Below, one piece after another: positions 42,500-54,507 of a DNA stretch of 64,000 nucleotides. Within the stretch, counting starts at the first letter, position 1. The number at the start of each line of letters is the position of its first letter. A program made the position numbers and the translations under genes. Under the pieces are notes generated by a model. It made no database searches. It had not been told where the DNA came from and worked only from the letters and a program-made list of their open reading frames with translations. This DNA is from Hysterangium stoloniferum (taxonomy: Eukaryota; Basidiomycota; Agaricomycetes; Hysterangiales; Hysterangiaceae), in assembly GCA_015178975.1 (NCBI GenBank), contig WHVD01000122.1, positions 1-64,000 on the forward strand, read 5' to 3'.

Positions 42500-44015
42500 T
42501 ATCGAATTCGAAGATAAGGAGATTCTTTAGTATATAGAACAAGTATAGGAATGGATTCAATGGGCATACTAGTTGAGTGCATAAGACCCACAGCCTAAAT
42601 ATTGTTGAATATTGGCAGGGCATGAGTGTTCGTAATGCCACGAGGAATTATAGAAACACTGAGGACCTGCTTCGCCACCGAGGTTTTAAGAAAAACTGGT
42701 AATAAATTAGTAAAAAGTTATTGTGCGGTAGCATATGGTATTACCATGTCGTCGTTATCAGAAGGTTGGGAGTTGCTGGATATTTCCCAAAAGAGCTGGA
42801 AAGATTCTTTGAGGAATCGTCCCCCAAAACTCCATTAATATAGAGTGAATACATTATCCATGCTATATGTAGCTTAGTGGATGCTCGTAGAGGAGCTAAT
42901 GATTCACAACATCAGCATGACTTTTACCATTTAATTTAATATGTAGTTCAATTCCGAGCCTGCAGACCTGAGACCAACGACCTTGTGATAACTACCTACC
43001 TAATCCGCAATATCCGTTGAATATACCTGGATAGCGCAATAAATTTTGCACTAAAATTGAAATTTTAACTCAGTATTGTGAACAACAGTGTGGCACCATT
43101 CCTCTCGAACTGGGTTTTCGCCTCAGGTTCCCTAAATAAATACCAACACAACTTAGGGTTAATTTTTAACTTTATGTGCCGTTCAGGCTGGACATCCACG
43201 CAACGACGACTAGATACCACTCACATTAGGCTATTACCGATCCGTCAACTTTCAGGATCTCTATGGTATGACGACTTTCGATTGCGTCCAGGTTTATAGA
43301 ACTAGATGCAGAAGGGATTTAAATATAACAGCGGGGACTGATTCCTTATCGCAAGACGTGGTTCGTTGTCGCCGGGACCGATTTGTCATATAGGGAGGCA
43401 TTATTATGTTATGCATCACCAAATGTTCCCTTGCAGGTGATCTTACCTGGTCATATAAGGTCAAAATACATGGCTCACAATGGAGCATCTTATTCTTTGA
43501 TGTCTAAGACATATTCCAGTATGTTCCGCCGATCATCCCTTTGCATATGCATTTCCCTTTGTTGTCTGCCCAAAACTGGTTACTGTTGTTAGCCTAAAAC
43601 GAACCGTTCACACCTGACCTCTAACACTGCAAATACTGAAATTCGATCTAGATTCTAACGTTGCTTTTCACAAATCGTATTATTTCTTCAGATCTATTAT
43701 TAACCGAACAGAAAGATTTCAGATATCATTCTTGCAGATCTATTTTAAGCGCACCCGTTTTGGTTTGAGTTGGCGCGGATCTGCCATCGATCATTTGACG
43801 AAGACTTACACACTTTGACGATCCTTACGACTACGAGACGACACAGGCAGAAAACGATTAGTCTCAATTTAAAAATATTGTTTGGAGCCTTAAAAGGGCA
43901 GCTATTGCTTCCCAGGCTGTGCAAACCTAGTCGTGGCTGTCACCGTGTTGCTCACGTCTCAGCTCAGCCACACGAGACTCGCTACTTCGTTCTCCTTCTT
44001 CACCACCACGTCCAG
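42500..44015. other. Gene-like sequence, not resolved
   Basis: Short coding-looking runs occur (plus strand MSVRNATRNYRNTEDLLRHR near 42613; SATRDSLLRSPSSPPRPDDY near 43970, which overlaps the RNase III start in another frame). No exon chain or domain could be established. Confidence 0.3.
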
Positions 44016-45467
44016 ATGACTACGACTCCTGGTATTCCTGAGTAAGTTCAATCTTAATATAATAAGATTGTTAACCACTGAAACCGTGCAAAGCCCAGGT
44101 TTTAGGTCCGTCTCTTATTTCTAGTGGATAACGTCCTCGATATGAAGCTGATTTGGTGGTAGGCCGGAAGATCTGCCTCCATTACCTAGAATTATTTCGG
44201 ATGCGATTCTGTTGCAAGTGTATACTCATAGAAGTGTCTATGCCAGGCCGACACATTTATTTGAAGATGCCCCTGGCGATCCATCGTACGTAGCGTGTCT
44301 TCCGAAATTTCCAGTGTTGAATGCGATCGCTTGTCATAACTGGCAGGCCAGACAATGAAAAGTGAGTTTACCCTTCAATTCAATTATCCATCCATTTCCT
44401 ATATATATTTGAAAAAGACTTGAACATCTCGGCGATTCCGTTCTTGGTCTCTGTGTGACCACGCTTATAAGGGATATGTACCCACACATTCGAGTTGGGC
44501 CTGCGACAGTGAGGTTTCCGCTAATAGTTTGTAGTCTAAAGGTAATCTAATCATTTAAAGAAAATTCGATCAATAGTTGTGGGCAATCCGACATTGGCAT
44601 CCATGTGAGTGCATTAAGTCACCATGACCGTGATCATATATTAATTCAAAAGTAACAAAAAAGTGCGGTTCGTTATCAAATGCACAAGATCCTTCGTCTC
44701 CATCCCTCCCAAGCTATTACATTGCGTGCATCCGCAAATATACAAGGTATATTTCTTATACCACTATTATGCTTAGTTCTAATGGTTTATTGATAATGAT
44801 AGCTGATGTGTTTGAGGCAAGCTCTCTCTGTCTGTGATTCTGTCCTTCATTAATCTAACATTGCAAATCTCAGTCATATGTTGCTGGAGTATACTTAACA
44901 CGTGGCTTAGACGTTGTTAGAGCCTGGCTTACAGCACTCATGACACCATATATTATACTCGCCTACCGAGCCATACGCTTGGAATACGGTCTCCCAACGC
45001 CGTCACCTTCGTCCGATTTGCATTTGCAAGGCCCCTCCCCTCCAGAGTCGCCGTCCAATAGGCCCCCAGGATATGACTCAGTTGAAGCTCTAGCGGGCAC
45101 GATTGGGTCACTGAGCCTGACGCCGATACAGAACGGAATAGAGCTGCCATCGGATTACAATAAGATCATATCGCCAGATCTCCTAACCCCGTCAGCACTC
45201 GAGGGGGCGACATCGGGACATTTAAGTCTGCTGAATCAGTATTTACAGCAACGAAATACTGCTATCGATTGGATCTGGACCTCTGAACCCCTTGCCGGAA
45301 TGTCTGCGCCTCCTAAGTGGGTTGTGCGAGCGATGCTCGGAACCGAGTGTTTAGGAACGGGAGGAGCGAGGACGAAAAAAGCGGCTAAGAATATGGCTGC
45401 TATTCAGGCTTTGAAAGTTCTTGGTGTGGACGTGCGTGAATGTGATATCTCCATAAAATGTGTCTGA
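44016..45467 (+). CDS. Ribonuclease III with C-terminal dsRNA-binding domain
   Basis: Eight exons: 44016-44041, 44163-44285, 44347-44361, 44418-44508, 44561-44604, 44664-44746, 44803-44816, 44874-45467; 329 aa. Exon 3 is only 15 nt, and the last intron has a GC-AG boundary (GCAAGC...CTCAG). The catalytic domain starts LPPLPRIISDAILLQVYTHR. The signature reads DNEKLEHLGDSVLG; the usual EFLGD is EHLGD, but the metal-binding Glu and Asp remain. The second acidic pair is in ADVFESYVAGVYL. After a proline/serine linker the C-terminus (about 245-325) is a dsRNA-binding domain ending RTKKAAKNMAAIQALKVLG. Such enzymes cut double-stranded RNA in rRNA, snRNA or mRNA processing. One RNase III domain rules out a canonical Dicer. 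A short MTTTPGIPE exon provides the start; upstream start choice is inference. Confidence 0.9.
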
Positions 45468-45882
45468 ATTGATTATTTTATTAATTCAGGTCTGATCTTC
45501 TCTTCGAAATTCTTCCCATCATGCCTGGAAATTTTGGTTGGCTTTGATCTTGTGTTACCAAGACAAACTCTACAGGTATTGTGGGGGTTGCTTCGAGTAT
45601 AAAGACATCTTGTATCTACGCTTTTTCTTGCTTTGCACCACTGGGCTTCGATTATTCACCGGAATGCATACCACTTCACCTTGAATGCTCTATAGAAATA
45701 TATATTAAGGTTGCAGATGGATGAGTATAACTGTTTACCTAAATAAGAGAAAATCCAGGTACTTGTTTTTGTCTATCGTACACTTACAAATATACTACAA
45801 AATTTTTACATCATCATCATACAGACCAGAAACAGAATGATAACATGCAAAATTCAGTCCTCGGCTCCAGAAGACAGTCATC

Positions 45883-47714
45883 TTACACCACTTCTTCTAC
45901 CCCAGAATCCTCGATATTTTGTCCGCTTTTGGGACGTAGAAAATTCATAGGATGTAATTCTCCATGACCGGAAGTCAGTACGGTCGTGGATCTATCGTAT
46001 TGCGAAGGGGTGGCAATATCCCTGATGTTCAAAACCATTCGGCACGCCTGATGATAACATTGTCAGCCGTCCTCTTGATAGACGAGCATTTGGACAGAAC
46101 AAATAACTCGCCGTGATTGAGGTCATTGCACAAAGCCACCTGGGCAAAAGAAGGTTGAATATACTGCCGATATCATTGGAAGTATGAGAACTTACGATAA
46201 TCCGCCTTCTAATAATTCCACAGAACCGAAGACTATCACAAAGATCACAAGGATATAGAGGGCTATCTCAGATATATATTAGTATGGATGATCTCCTTTT
46301 GGCAGTAACTGACCAAATATTCTGCAGAGGTGACATTAGACGTGAGTTTGAAGATCATCGATCGGTATTAAATGTCCACACATGACAAAGTAAGCTACGC
46401 CATCTCTTATGTATGAAAAAATTCATTATTCATCCACTCGGTAACCTTATAAATGGGAATGGACTCACCTGAAGAATACGATGAGTAGCGGGGTCATCGA
46501 GAACCCAAACGAGCGAACGAATTGCCAAAATTTTCTCATGGTCATTGCGACATATATCGCTAAAGGAAATAAATTAAATTAAATTAAACATGTGAAAGTG
46601 CAGGGCTGAGGAAATCCTTCAGATACCTTGGCAGGCTAGTGACACTCCCCTTCCGACGCTGTCAGGTATCGCTTCCGTCAGAACATTTCTCTGTACTCAC
46701 AAGAACGCGAACATTAACCCGAAGTTTGGAGATAGTGGGTTGACGCAGCCTGTTGATTTTAGTAGCCTTTCTGGAAGATGTAGGCCGGGGCCATTGATTG
46801 GTTGCCAGGTTTTTCCCATCATTGCGAACACAGACTGGAGAGGGCAAAAATGAGAAGCAAAAGCGCGAGCATATGAGGGGGGAACTGTACAATAGATTCG
46901 ACTGCATAATTATTACCGACATGTGTGTGAGAATAATTTCACATAGTTACTCACTGAGCGCGATCGATCCAACGAATAATCCAACTGCTGTTTGTTAGGG
47001 TACGAATGCGACATCAGCACCTGAAAGCTGACCTTTCTTGTTCCGGTCATATAATGCAAAGATACGAACAACAATGAGAGCGCCTGTTAAAGGCCACAAA
47101 GTTGCGGCTCCCCTGCATGCAATAAACGTGCATCAGTATTCGACACACTTTAAAAAAGATACACCTACCATATTTGAAAGTTATGGAAACTCGCGCAGCT
47201 ACGGTAACATTCTGTTAGATAAGATAGGTATGGTGAAGTGAAACGACTATCTCACAACTGATGAATTACTTGTATGAGCAAAGTGACTCTCGTTTGAGAT
47301 AAACTGGTTCATACCTCCGCTGGCATATCGTTACGCGTTAGGACTGGACAATCCCGTCAAGTGTTAAACTAAAGCCGAAAAACAGATCGTGACTCACCAA
47401 ACGCATTCGCCAATAGAAATGCCAAGGGATAATAACGTGTAAAGAGATAAACGGATTTAACGAGTGACCATGAAGAGCTGTGGAACGTGTGGATCCCAGA
47501 ATCAAGGGAAGTATTCGGTAAAAAAGCTCACCACCAAATAAACTCAAATTCTTGGCCAAAAGTAATTAAAATATCATAGGCCAATAAAGCCGTAGCAGAA
47601 ACTGTCTCACAAGTGAGCAAACTTAGAACTCTTCAACATTGTCAAAAACCGCCTACTTGTATTTGTATTAGACCCTCTGAGGTTCCGTATAATGTCAACG
47701 AGGGTCTCACTCAT
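45883..47714 (-). CDS. DUF6533-type seven-helix membrane protein
   Basis: Exon 1 is 47714-47657 (MSETLVDIIRNLRGSNTNT) and exon 2 is 47601-47535 with ALLAYDILITFGQEFEFIW, the DUF6533 signature. Later exons (approximate) give LIVVRIFALYDRNKK (about 47045-47110), AVGLFVGSIAL (about 46960-46995), GCVNPLSPNFGLMFAFL (about 46690-46860), VGRGVSLACQ, AIYVAMTMRKFWQFVRSFGF with TPLLIVFFR (about 46490-46560), DGVAYFVMCG, LYILVIFVIVFGSVELLEGG (about 46195-46265) and CRMVLNIRDIATPSQYDRS to the stop at 45883. The domain order matches the large family of basidiomycete seven-TM proteins of unknown function. One junction near 46060-46130 could not be resolved. Confidence 0.85.
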
Positions 47715-48631
47715 CGTGAACCGGAGACGCGTTTGAGCTCGTATCCATCATGCACCATTAACGTCTTATATAAGTACCAAATTTAACCGGTTGCCTGTGA
47801 ATACGGAAAGGCATCTGAAATTAATAGCGTGGTCCGGCCACAGGGACCAGCCGAGAACGAAGCAAAGAAGGTCCACTTCTATGAAAATTACATGTGCCTC
47901 AGGGGCGGGTCTCTATATATGGCAGTAGGGGACTGCGGAGAAACTTCAGAGGTTTCTCCCTCACGGTCGATGGAATAAACAAGAAACAAAGGGGATATGC
48001 TATTCATTTAAGAGTCTGACGAATGATAGGACGTGGACACTCCGGAGGTTCGTGATAACCCTTTCCTCGGTTGCGTTGTTTCTTGTGTTAGAATCTGATG
48101 GTTACTAATTGCTTAGGGAGTTCTTTAAGCATCTAAGAAATAATGACAGACTCAGACATTCTTCTATGATTAGTGATTAAATTCCTATTTCTGCTTTGGA
48201 ATAACTTATAACTGGTCACATCGGCGACTGGAATGTGGTTCACATAGGATCTTTATATTTCCGTTACGCAGGTGTAGAAGCAATTATGCCTCTGATGTGT
48301 TGAAATAAATCTGGTGCTGTCCTTAGACCAAGTTATTTTCCGTTTGACAGAGTAAGTAACAATCAACTCGTTACAAACGGAAAGGACTATAACAATACAT
48401 GTATCATTTTTATATACGCCTGCCTAGTAACTGCTTACTAATATTGGCGTATGGTCCGTGCTCCTTGCGGCTCGCATATCAGATTCTCAAAATCCAACAT
48501 GATGTGCCTTGAGCCAACACTAATACCGTACATCTCACTGTCACATCACTAGAATCAAGAGAAAATTTCCTGCGTGACAGATGAGTGACAAATTGATAAT
48601 GCATGTCTGTCATTATCCGCCGACAGCTAAT
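47715..48631. other. Intergenic stretch
   Basis: Between the DUF6533 gene start and the NmrA stop. No frame with recognisable features. Expected to hold the DUF6533 promoter and the NmrA 3' UTR. Confidence 0.4.
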
Positions 48632-49957
48632 TCAGTTCTTCCCCACCATCAAATTCATCAAAGAGAGATTGTTCCATCCGGGAGGAGGCTCCAACTTCTT
48701 CTTCTTAGCGTATGTTTCGTATTTCATCATTCCTGGATATATATCCCGTACGTCTTTGAGTATCTTCTCGTAGTCTCCTTCCATAGAAGACTGAACTTCG
48801 TGATTCTTTTCCCAGCTAGCAACCCTGCATTATTGACCAGGTGAGCGAAAACCGAACTATCGTATTGGTAATGTCACCGTACAGTTCTCGAGTGTGTGCA
48901 TTCAAAGCTAGAATAGACTTTGCGACGAACCCAAAAGCTGTAGGACGCTCGATGCCTGTTGCCCTTTTGTACGATTCCTCTTGCTCCTTGACTGTTAACG
49001 CATCGCCAATAACGACGATGATCTGATTGACATATTTTTCCGGATTCTAAACAATGATGAGGCCTCAAACCTCATAAATGTGAATAAATCGAACGTACTC
49101 TGAAAACGACCGCAGCAACATGCCCAATATCTTCTGATCCCTGAGGTGCATTAGTGAAATCATGGTTTTCAACTGAAACAAGCCTTACGACGAGTCGTAT
49201 CTTTGTAGTTGGTTTGAGCCCCGTCGCCATAACTGCCGCTGTGATTTTCCCAAGAGCTCCTTCGAAATTTTCCATGAAAACTACAGGGCGTAGAATACTA
49301 AAAATATAAACATGAAGAAGGTTGTATCTCATAAACTTCAAACTCACGTCCATTTCAATCCTTTCTCCCCAAAAGCCTTCAGATGTCGTTCAATCCTAAC
49401 CTTTGCCAAACCGGAAAGCATTTCGTTGTCATCGTTACTCTCGCCGGATCGTTCAGCACTTGAATAGATGTAATGGGACACACCGAATTCTGCCGCCAAG
49501 TCCGCCAACATCTAGCACGAAAGTTTAAACCACATCGATTGGAAATATACCAAAAAATTGTGTGGAGGCGAGGAGAACAATAAACACTCACCTTTCCCTG
49601 TCTCTCCTCACCATCCGCATTAGCACCCAGGCCAGGGTACACGAGCACACAATAGACACCCCATATACCGACCTTATCCTTCCTAGTCTCAAATATACTT
49701 CTTATACTCTCCTCGTTGTCTAAATCTCCCTGCACAAGTTCCAGCCTTGTATTCTCCTTTGAATTATCGCTCTCCGCCTTTCCGATTTTCAAGAGTGCTT
49801 GTGCAGACGATGAGGCAGGGTGTCTTGTAACTGCTAGGATATAAAATTGGCTTTCTTGACCAACTACTCCTGTAGGGGATGTGGGAGAAAGCAGAGAGTA
49901 TATGATTGCCTTGCCTTGATGGCCAGTTGCGCCTGTTACGAGGATCGTTTTGCTCAT
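48632..49957 (-). CDS. NmrA-like NAD(P)-binding protein
   Basis: A complete six-exon gene of 342 aa: 49957-49592, 49511-49348, 49297-49189, 49140-49099, 49046-48883, 48815-48632, with consistent phases. MSKTILVTGATGHQGKAI is the Rossmann loop (G-x2-G-x2-G type). LVQGDLDNEESIRSIFE, HYIYSSAERSGES, KWTILRPVVFMENF, EDIGHVAAVVF and PEKYVNQIIVVIGDALT follow in the order typical of NmrA-like proteins, atypical short-chain dehydrogenases that sense dinucleotide redox state or act as reductases. The HYIYSSAERS segment lacks the Y-x3-K catalytic pair, in keeping with a regulatory role. No defects seen. Specific substrate or partner unknown. Confidence 0.92.
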
Positions 49958-50021
49958 TGCATATGTGTAATGTGTAATATGACGAAAGCGAGAAACTGCC
50001 ATATGTAGTAATTCCCGTTAC

Positions 50022-50288
50022 CTAATGAGTCTTTGAGCGCGCGCCTACAAGACGACCAATAACCAGCGTCTCTTTAGGGATAAATTTCTCAAATGGGCCG
50101 AGCTGAAATTGCGGTACTTCTTCGCCGCGGAGAATGCGGGCAAGTGTGTGTATCATTATTTCTTTATCTCCATGAGCGTCACCGAACACATGTGGTGTGG
50201 TCGGATTGACCTGGAACATCATCGACATGGAAGCTGTGCCGTGGACTTTTTTGCAATGATTGCATTCTTCGGCAGGATTCGTTTTCAT
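50022..50288 (-). CDS. Hypothetical protein (last exon or small gene)
   Basis: An 89-aa frame starting MKTNPAEECNHCKKVHGTAS, with a CNHC..H pair and a basic, polar end (VIGRLVGARSKTH). It stops about 65 bp before the NmrA start on the same strand. It may be the last exon of a longer gene whose 5' exons lie further right; no splice-linked exon was found. Confidence 0.4.
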   Translation of the reverse strand: MKTNPAEECNHCKKVHGTASMSMMFQVNPTTPHVFGDAHGDKEIMIHTLARILRGEEVPQFQLGPFEKFIPKETLVIGRLVGARSKTH

Positions 50289-50289
50289 C

Positions 50290-51100
50290 ACTCAGTAGCA
50301 TCACTAGCAATCCGGAAAAATATTGAGAACTTCCCAACTCGCGAATGTCAGAAAAAAGTACGGCCGGCGAAAGCAAGCACAACCATGCTTGCCATCAAAA
50401 TAGAATAGGGCTGCCAGGGCCTTGATTCTCAGGTACGACCATGAATTTGTCTGATGCCCCTTGTCGCCCAATATCAGTCACTTTTTCCTCGTTTCCGTGC
50501 CTCACACCGCTTTTACCTCCCCATTCTTCCCTATCATGACCCCTCGTCACTTGCACCTCCGTTGTCAACAATTCAATACCTGCTGTTACAGAGGTGGTTA
50601 CTGCACAATACAGCCCACGAAGTGTTCACAATGAATTTACCCCTAGGCCCGGAGAAGACACTTTCACCAGTGAAGGCACTGATGCTGTTGACGAACTGAC
50701 ATATCACATTGGTTCGCTTCTCATCAACTGTATTTCGTGATATTCAGCCACAGCCGTAAACACACTGGCCCTGGGGTCTCATTACTCACGGCGGAATTAG
50801 GTGGGCTGTTTGTAGTATCTTGGGACTCATAATTCTTTAGGCATCTCCATAGGCTTGTGGATATATATGCGAGAAAGATGTCAGATCATGTATGGACCAC
50901 ATTTTCCAGCTGCAGACTCATTGATCCGCATGGATAATATTACATAAAAACGTAGTATTTACAAATGATTTCCCATTATATTCAAATCATTCTTACCAAG
51001 AGGACTTGACTTGTGAAAACCTCCAAATCATGGGCCCATGGGACTTCCAAGCTCTATGTGGTGCCCGTATTCGCTCTCCACATAATATCTAGCATGTACT
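50290..51100. other. Unresolved stretch with a possible terminal exon
   Basis: At about 50580-50698 on the plus strand a CTGTTACAG acceptor is followed by a frame EVVTAQYSPRSVHNEFTPRP...TDAVDEL and a stop, which looks like the acidic end of a protein. The upstream exons could not be established. Confidence 0.3.
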
Positions 51101-51109
51101 GTCAGTATA

Positions 51110-51133
51110 ACACCCCCATGTGAATGGGGGTGT
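51110..51133. other. Perfect hairpin
   Basis: ACACCCCCAT, loop GTGA, ATGGGGGTGT: a 10-bp stem rich in G and C in AT-rich surroundings. Role unknown; could be an element end or structured 3' UTR. Confidence 0.6.
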
Positions 51134-51503
51134 AAATATACTGTTGGTTAGGGTTTATACGGATATGTTATGTATGAAACATCCTCCAGCCTTCAAGGCC
51201 ATCGCCGTAGTGAGACTGTATATCCCAAGAAATTCATTTTCGACTGCAACTACAATCGTACTTCATTCCACCATAGTTGTTACACCTAGTACGTCCAAAT
51301 TTATAAGCAAATTAGCCTGAGTGGACATATATGTACCCCCGGGCTAATATGCCCCTTGTTGCGTTGGGCCTCTTCCACCGCTAATTCTGCGAGAATGGGA
51401 CGCTTCAAGTAAGAAAACCAATACAACAGAGATAACAAAATGTTACTTACTTTTCACTATACCTTCGAGGCCGTGAGACCTCCTTTCAACGCGTCACCGG
51501 GCG

Positions 51504-51668
51504 TCACTGCCCTTGCTTACCGGCCACATCACCACCCGTCATCACGGCGCTGCCTTCGGCAACGTCCTCCGGGGTCATAGTAACGCGCTCGTCGTCAGCC
51601 ACGATGAGCTCGCGTTCCAGCGTTCCTGGCCACCCCAGAAGGGCGCACTTGGCGCATTTGGCGGCATT
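51504..51668 (-). pseudogene. GC-rich coding fragment
   Basis: A minus-strand run NAAKCAKCALLGWPGTLERE followed by LIVADDERVTMTPEDVAEGS and a stop. About 200 bp of high GC content stand out from the AT-rich surroundings. It has a CAKC pair. It looks like a piece of a foreign or transposon-borne gene; family unknown. Confidence 0.4.
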
Positions 51669-52115
51669 GATATATTTTAGACAGTGTTATTTGCATAATG
51701 TACTTTTGACTCAATAAAATGAAATAAGTAATATTGTTCACACACTTCAGGTAACCTGATGAAATTTTTGATACTGGTGGGGGGGTATTAAAGGTATTGA
51801 CTAAACTAGAAGTGCATCAATAGCATGCTATATCTCAGAGAGATTATCAAATCAAAAGGCCTTAGTCAGGAGACCAGCGGCACATTGCACAGGATTTTTT
51901 CCGCTCCATCCCTTCAACAATTTTTCTCTTTTCTTCCATCACCATTAGTCAGGCTAATATTTTGCCCGTTCTCATAACTAATCATACTATAACTATTACA
52001 GCTAAGCTAGTTAATTGTAATCAAATAAGCCTATACATAAATACTACATTCATATTTAACCAACTTTCAAAAAGACTTATCTACGATAGTCAGTCAATGC
52101 AGTATCTCTCACCCA

Positions 52116-52493
52116 ATGAGCATGAACGGACACCTGGATGCAGAGGTGGACGCATCATTCGACCCAGATGTCTTAGATGACGAACAACTTCTGCCTGTTC
52201 GCCCTCTCAGCTACGCAAAACCTTCTGGGACTGATAATAAATACGAACCATTACCCTCTCCAATATTCCATAGGGAGTTTCCATTAAAATTTTCAGTATT
52301 GTTTCCTTATATTTGGCTTAGGTTTGTATTACATCAATTCACGGACACAAAATCCATTTATACCCTAATCCTGAGTTCTTGGCTCAATTATCTTCAAGAG
52401 ATATCATGGTCTACTCTTGCGGTCCATTATGGACAAGATGTGAAGTCTGTTAGATATTCGCTTACCTTCCCTGATATCTCTGGCATAGCATAA
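52116..52493 (+). CDS. Hypothetical 125-aa ORF
   Basis: It starts MSMNGHLDAEVDASFDPDVL and has an acidic N-terminus and a hydrophobic segment FSVLFPYIWLRFVLHQF near residue 60. No known domain. It could be an exon or a remnant. Confidence 0.25.
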   Translation: MSMNGHLDAEVDASFDPDVLDDEQLLPVRPLSYAKPSGTDNKYEPLPSPIFHREFPLKFSVLFPYIWLRFVLHQFTDTKSIYTLILSSWLNYLQEISWSTLAVHYGQDVKSVRYSLTFPDISGIA

Positions 52494-52499
52494 TGCCTT

Positions 52500-53840
52500 G
52501 TTTAACACTACATGGAGTTGGTGTGGTGATTGCTCAGTTGAAGTCTCTGAGAGCCAAAGTTCTACTTCGTGGGTGTGCCTTTCATACTTGCCACACATTC
52601 CCAGTGGGTCTCATACTGACCGCGGGACTTAGTAAACTCGAAGAATGATCGAGAAACTCACAGTTTAGATAGTTTGGACTATATACAGTCCATAGATGAA
52701 ACTTTGTTTACTGTTTACTACTTTCTGGCAATGAACAGCTGTATACAGCCATAGTAGCACATTGCAGAGGCAATGCCTGCCTCATGATGCTCATGGGGAG
52801 TTAACTGTCATCTCGAAAACTGAGAAATACCCACATTCTGTATTTATCACACACCTTATATATCTCCAAGGTTCCATGGTACCTGTCGATGTTGGGAAAA
52901 GCCATGTGCACCATATTTATTACTCTACAGTATTTAGGATTGTGCCTAACAATGCAATCTTGTTTCAGGCAATAGGGGTGAAGTGTATTGCGATTGAATC
53001 CAGAATTGTTGGAATGGAAGTAGTGCCTCAATTTACTGTGCTTTCAGTGCAGAGAAGCCTGTATCTCTTTAAATTTTACTTCTCTTCAGGTTAGCCAATG
53101 CATTGTATATTGTATTGTACTGTCATCCTCCAAAAAACCTCAAATATATTTATAAAATCATGTTTGGCTCATAGAAAGCTCTCAAATGCATATTTTTTCT
53201 GATTTTTCCTGATTTGTTTTTGGGGTGGCCAAATTTTTGAGGTTGTCTCACTAAATATCTTTGAAATATGGAAATCAGCTCATTGAAATCTCTTCATTAA
53301 ATCCCAATATACATGTTTTTACAGTTTTTGACTACCCTAAGTGTTTGTGGCAATGTAAAAAAATCAGGTAACCAAATTGGCTGACTTTGATTGTCCACAA
53401 CTGTATGACCTACAAATGAAATCATATATGACATTGAAATGAGACAAGTTGAATGTTTGTTGAATATCTTCAAAGGTGTTGAAGATGTTGAATAGAAAGT
53501 TGAGTCAAAGTTTTGGTTGAAGATGAGTCAAAATATTGTCAAAGGTTACCTTGAATGTTTTGTGACAATGTTGTGACTGTGATGGTTGTGACAATAAGCT
53601 AGATAGAAGGCAAGTACCCAGTATCTTTGTGGATAGTAACACAGTTGGCCCAGAATATGTGAGGAATCACTTCTGGCCAACAAGAGATGTTTTTTTCAAA
53701 GGTTTTGACTATGGATTCACAAATGGTGTGATGGCTACCTTAAACAATGCTATTAGCTTGTTTATTGTAGGCCATCCCATGGTTTTTGGAGTTGGAAAAC
53801 CTTCAGAAAATCTTGCTATTTGGTCAGGTTTTCCAAGCAT
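52500..53840. other. Non-coding stretch
   Basis: Simple, low-complexity sequence in parts (about 53440-53600 is rich in TTGAAGATGTTGAA-type runs). Frames are short and featureless. Confidence 0.35.
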
Positions 53841-53844
53841 TTAT

Positions 53845-54010
53845 TGAACCAAAAAACTGTTTCAAAATATTTAGTTTTTGTAGGTTTTTCTGAGGCCAAA
53901 AATTGTATCTGAACACCCTGAAAATTTGCATCAGGAAATTCTAAGGAAACATTGTTGGAAATAGCCTATTTTTAACAGATTTTCTGAATAAGTAAATCCT
54001 TAGAGAATAA
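53845..54010. repeat. Dispersed repeat, inverted copy at about 60440-60610
   Basis: GAGGCCAAAAATTGTATCTGA and GGAAACATTGTTGG here are found as reverse complement at 60440-60610, with intermediate divergence. The family is not identified. Confidence 0.65.
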
Positions 54011-54482
54011 CAAGAGAGTCAAATAACAGAGTAGCGCAGATGTAGTCCATATGAATTGAGATAAAAGTGGAGTTTCAACTAGTATAGTTCGAAACTCTGA
54101 TTGCATTGATAGTCAAAGCCCATCTGTGATGGTTGAGAGGATACCCCAATCACAACTTACAGGACACTAATTGGTGTCTGGGTAAGTCGTGGTTGCAGGT
54201 TAAAAAGTGTCTGAGTTCTAACTACAGGTGCTAGAATACATAAGTTTGGCATGTATGCACCCACAAGAGTTGATGTACTGCATACATAGGTCATCGAACT
54301 AATTATAAGTGTATAATAAAATAGAGAGAAAATAGAAATAATAATAGAAATATAGTATGAGCTCATCCAGACTATATTTCCTGAGTATATTTTGCCGTAC
54401 CTCTCACACCTGGATATATTAATATCTTACTGATGACTAATCATCTCAGTAGTAACTGGTTATTAATAGAACTACTCTTAAT

Positions 54483-54507
54483 GGCCTGATAGCTCAGGGG
54501 TTAAGAG
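54483..54507 (+). tRNA. tRNA-like sequence, 5' part (interrupted)
   Basis: GGCCTGATAGCTCAGGGG and TTAAGAG form an acceptor strand and D arm with an A-box. It continues at 55326 after a solo LTR. The two halves together give a 7-bp acceptor stem (GGCCTGA with TCAGGTC, one G-U). Confidence 0.6.

Noticed and set aside
49072..49353. Read-through of the NmrA intron near 49188 as coding
   Set aside because: The intervening 48 bp keep the frame open, but removing them joins RLV directly to GSEDIGHV, the normal family spacing, with GTAAGG and CTCAG ends.
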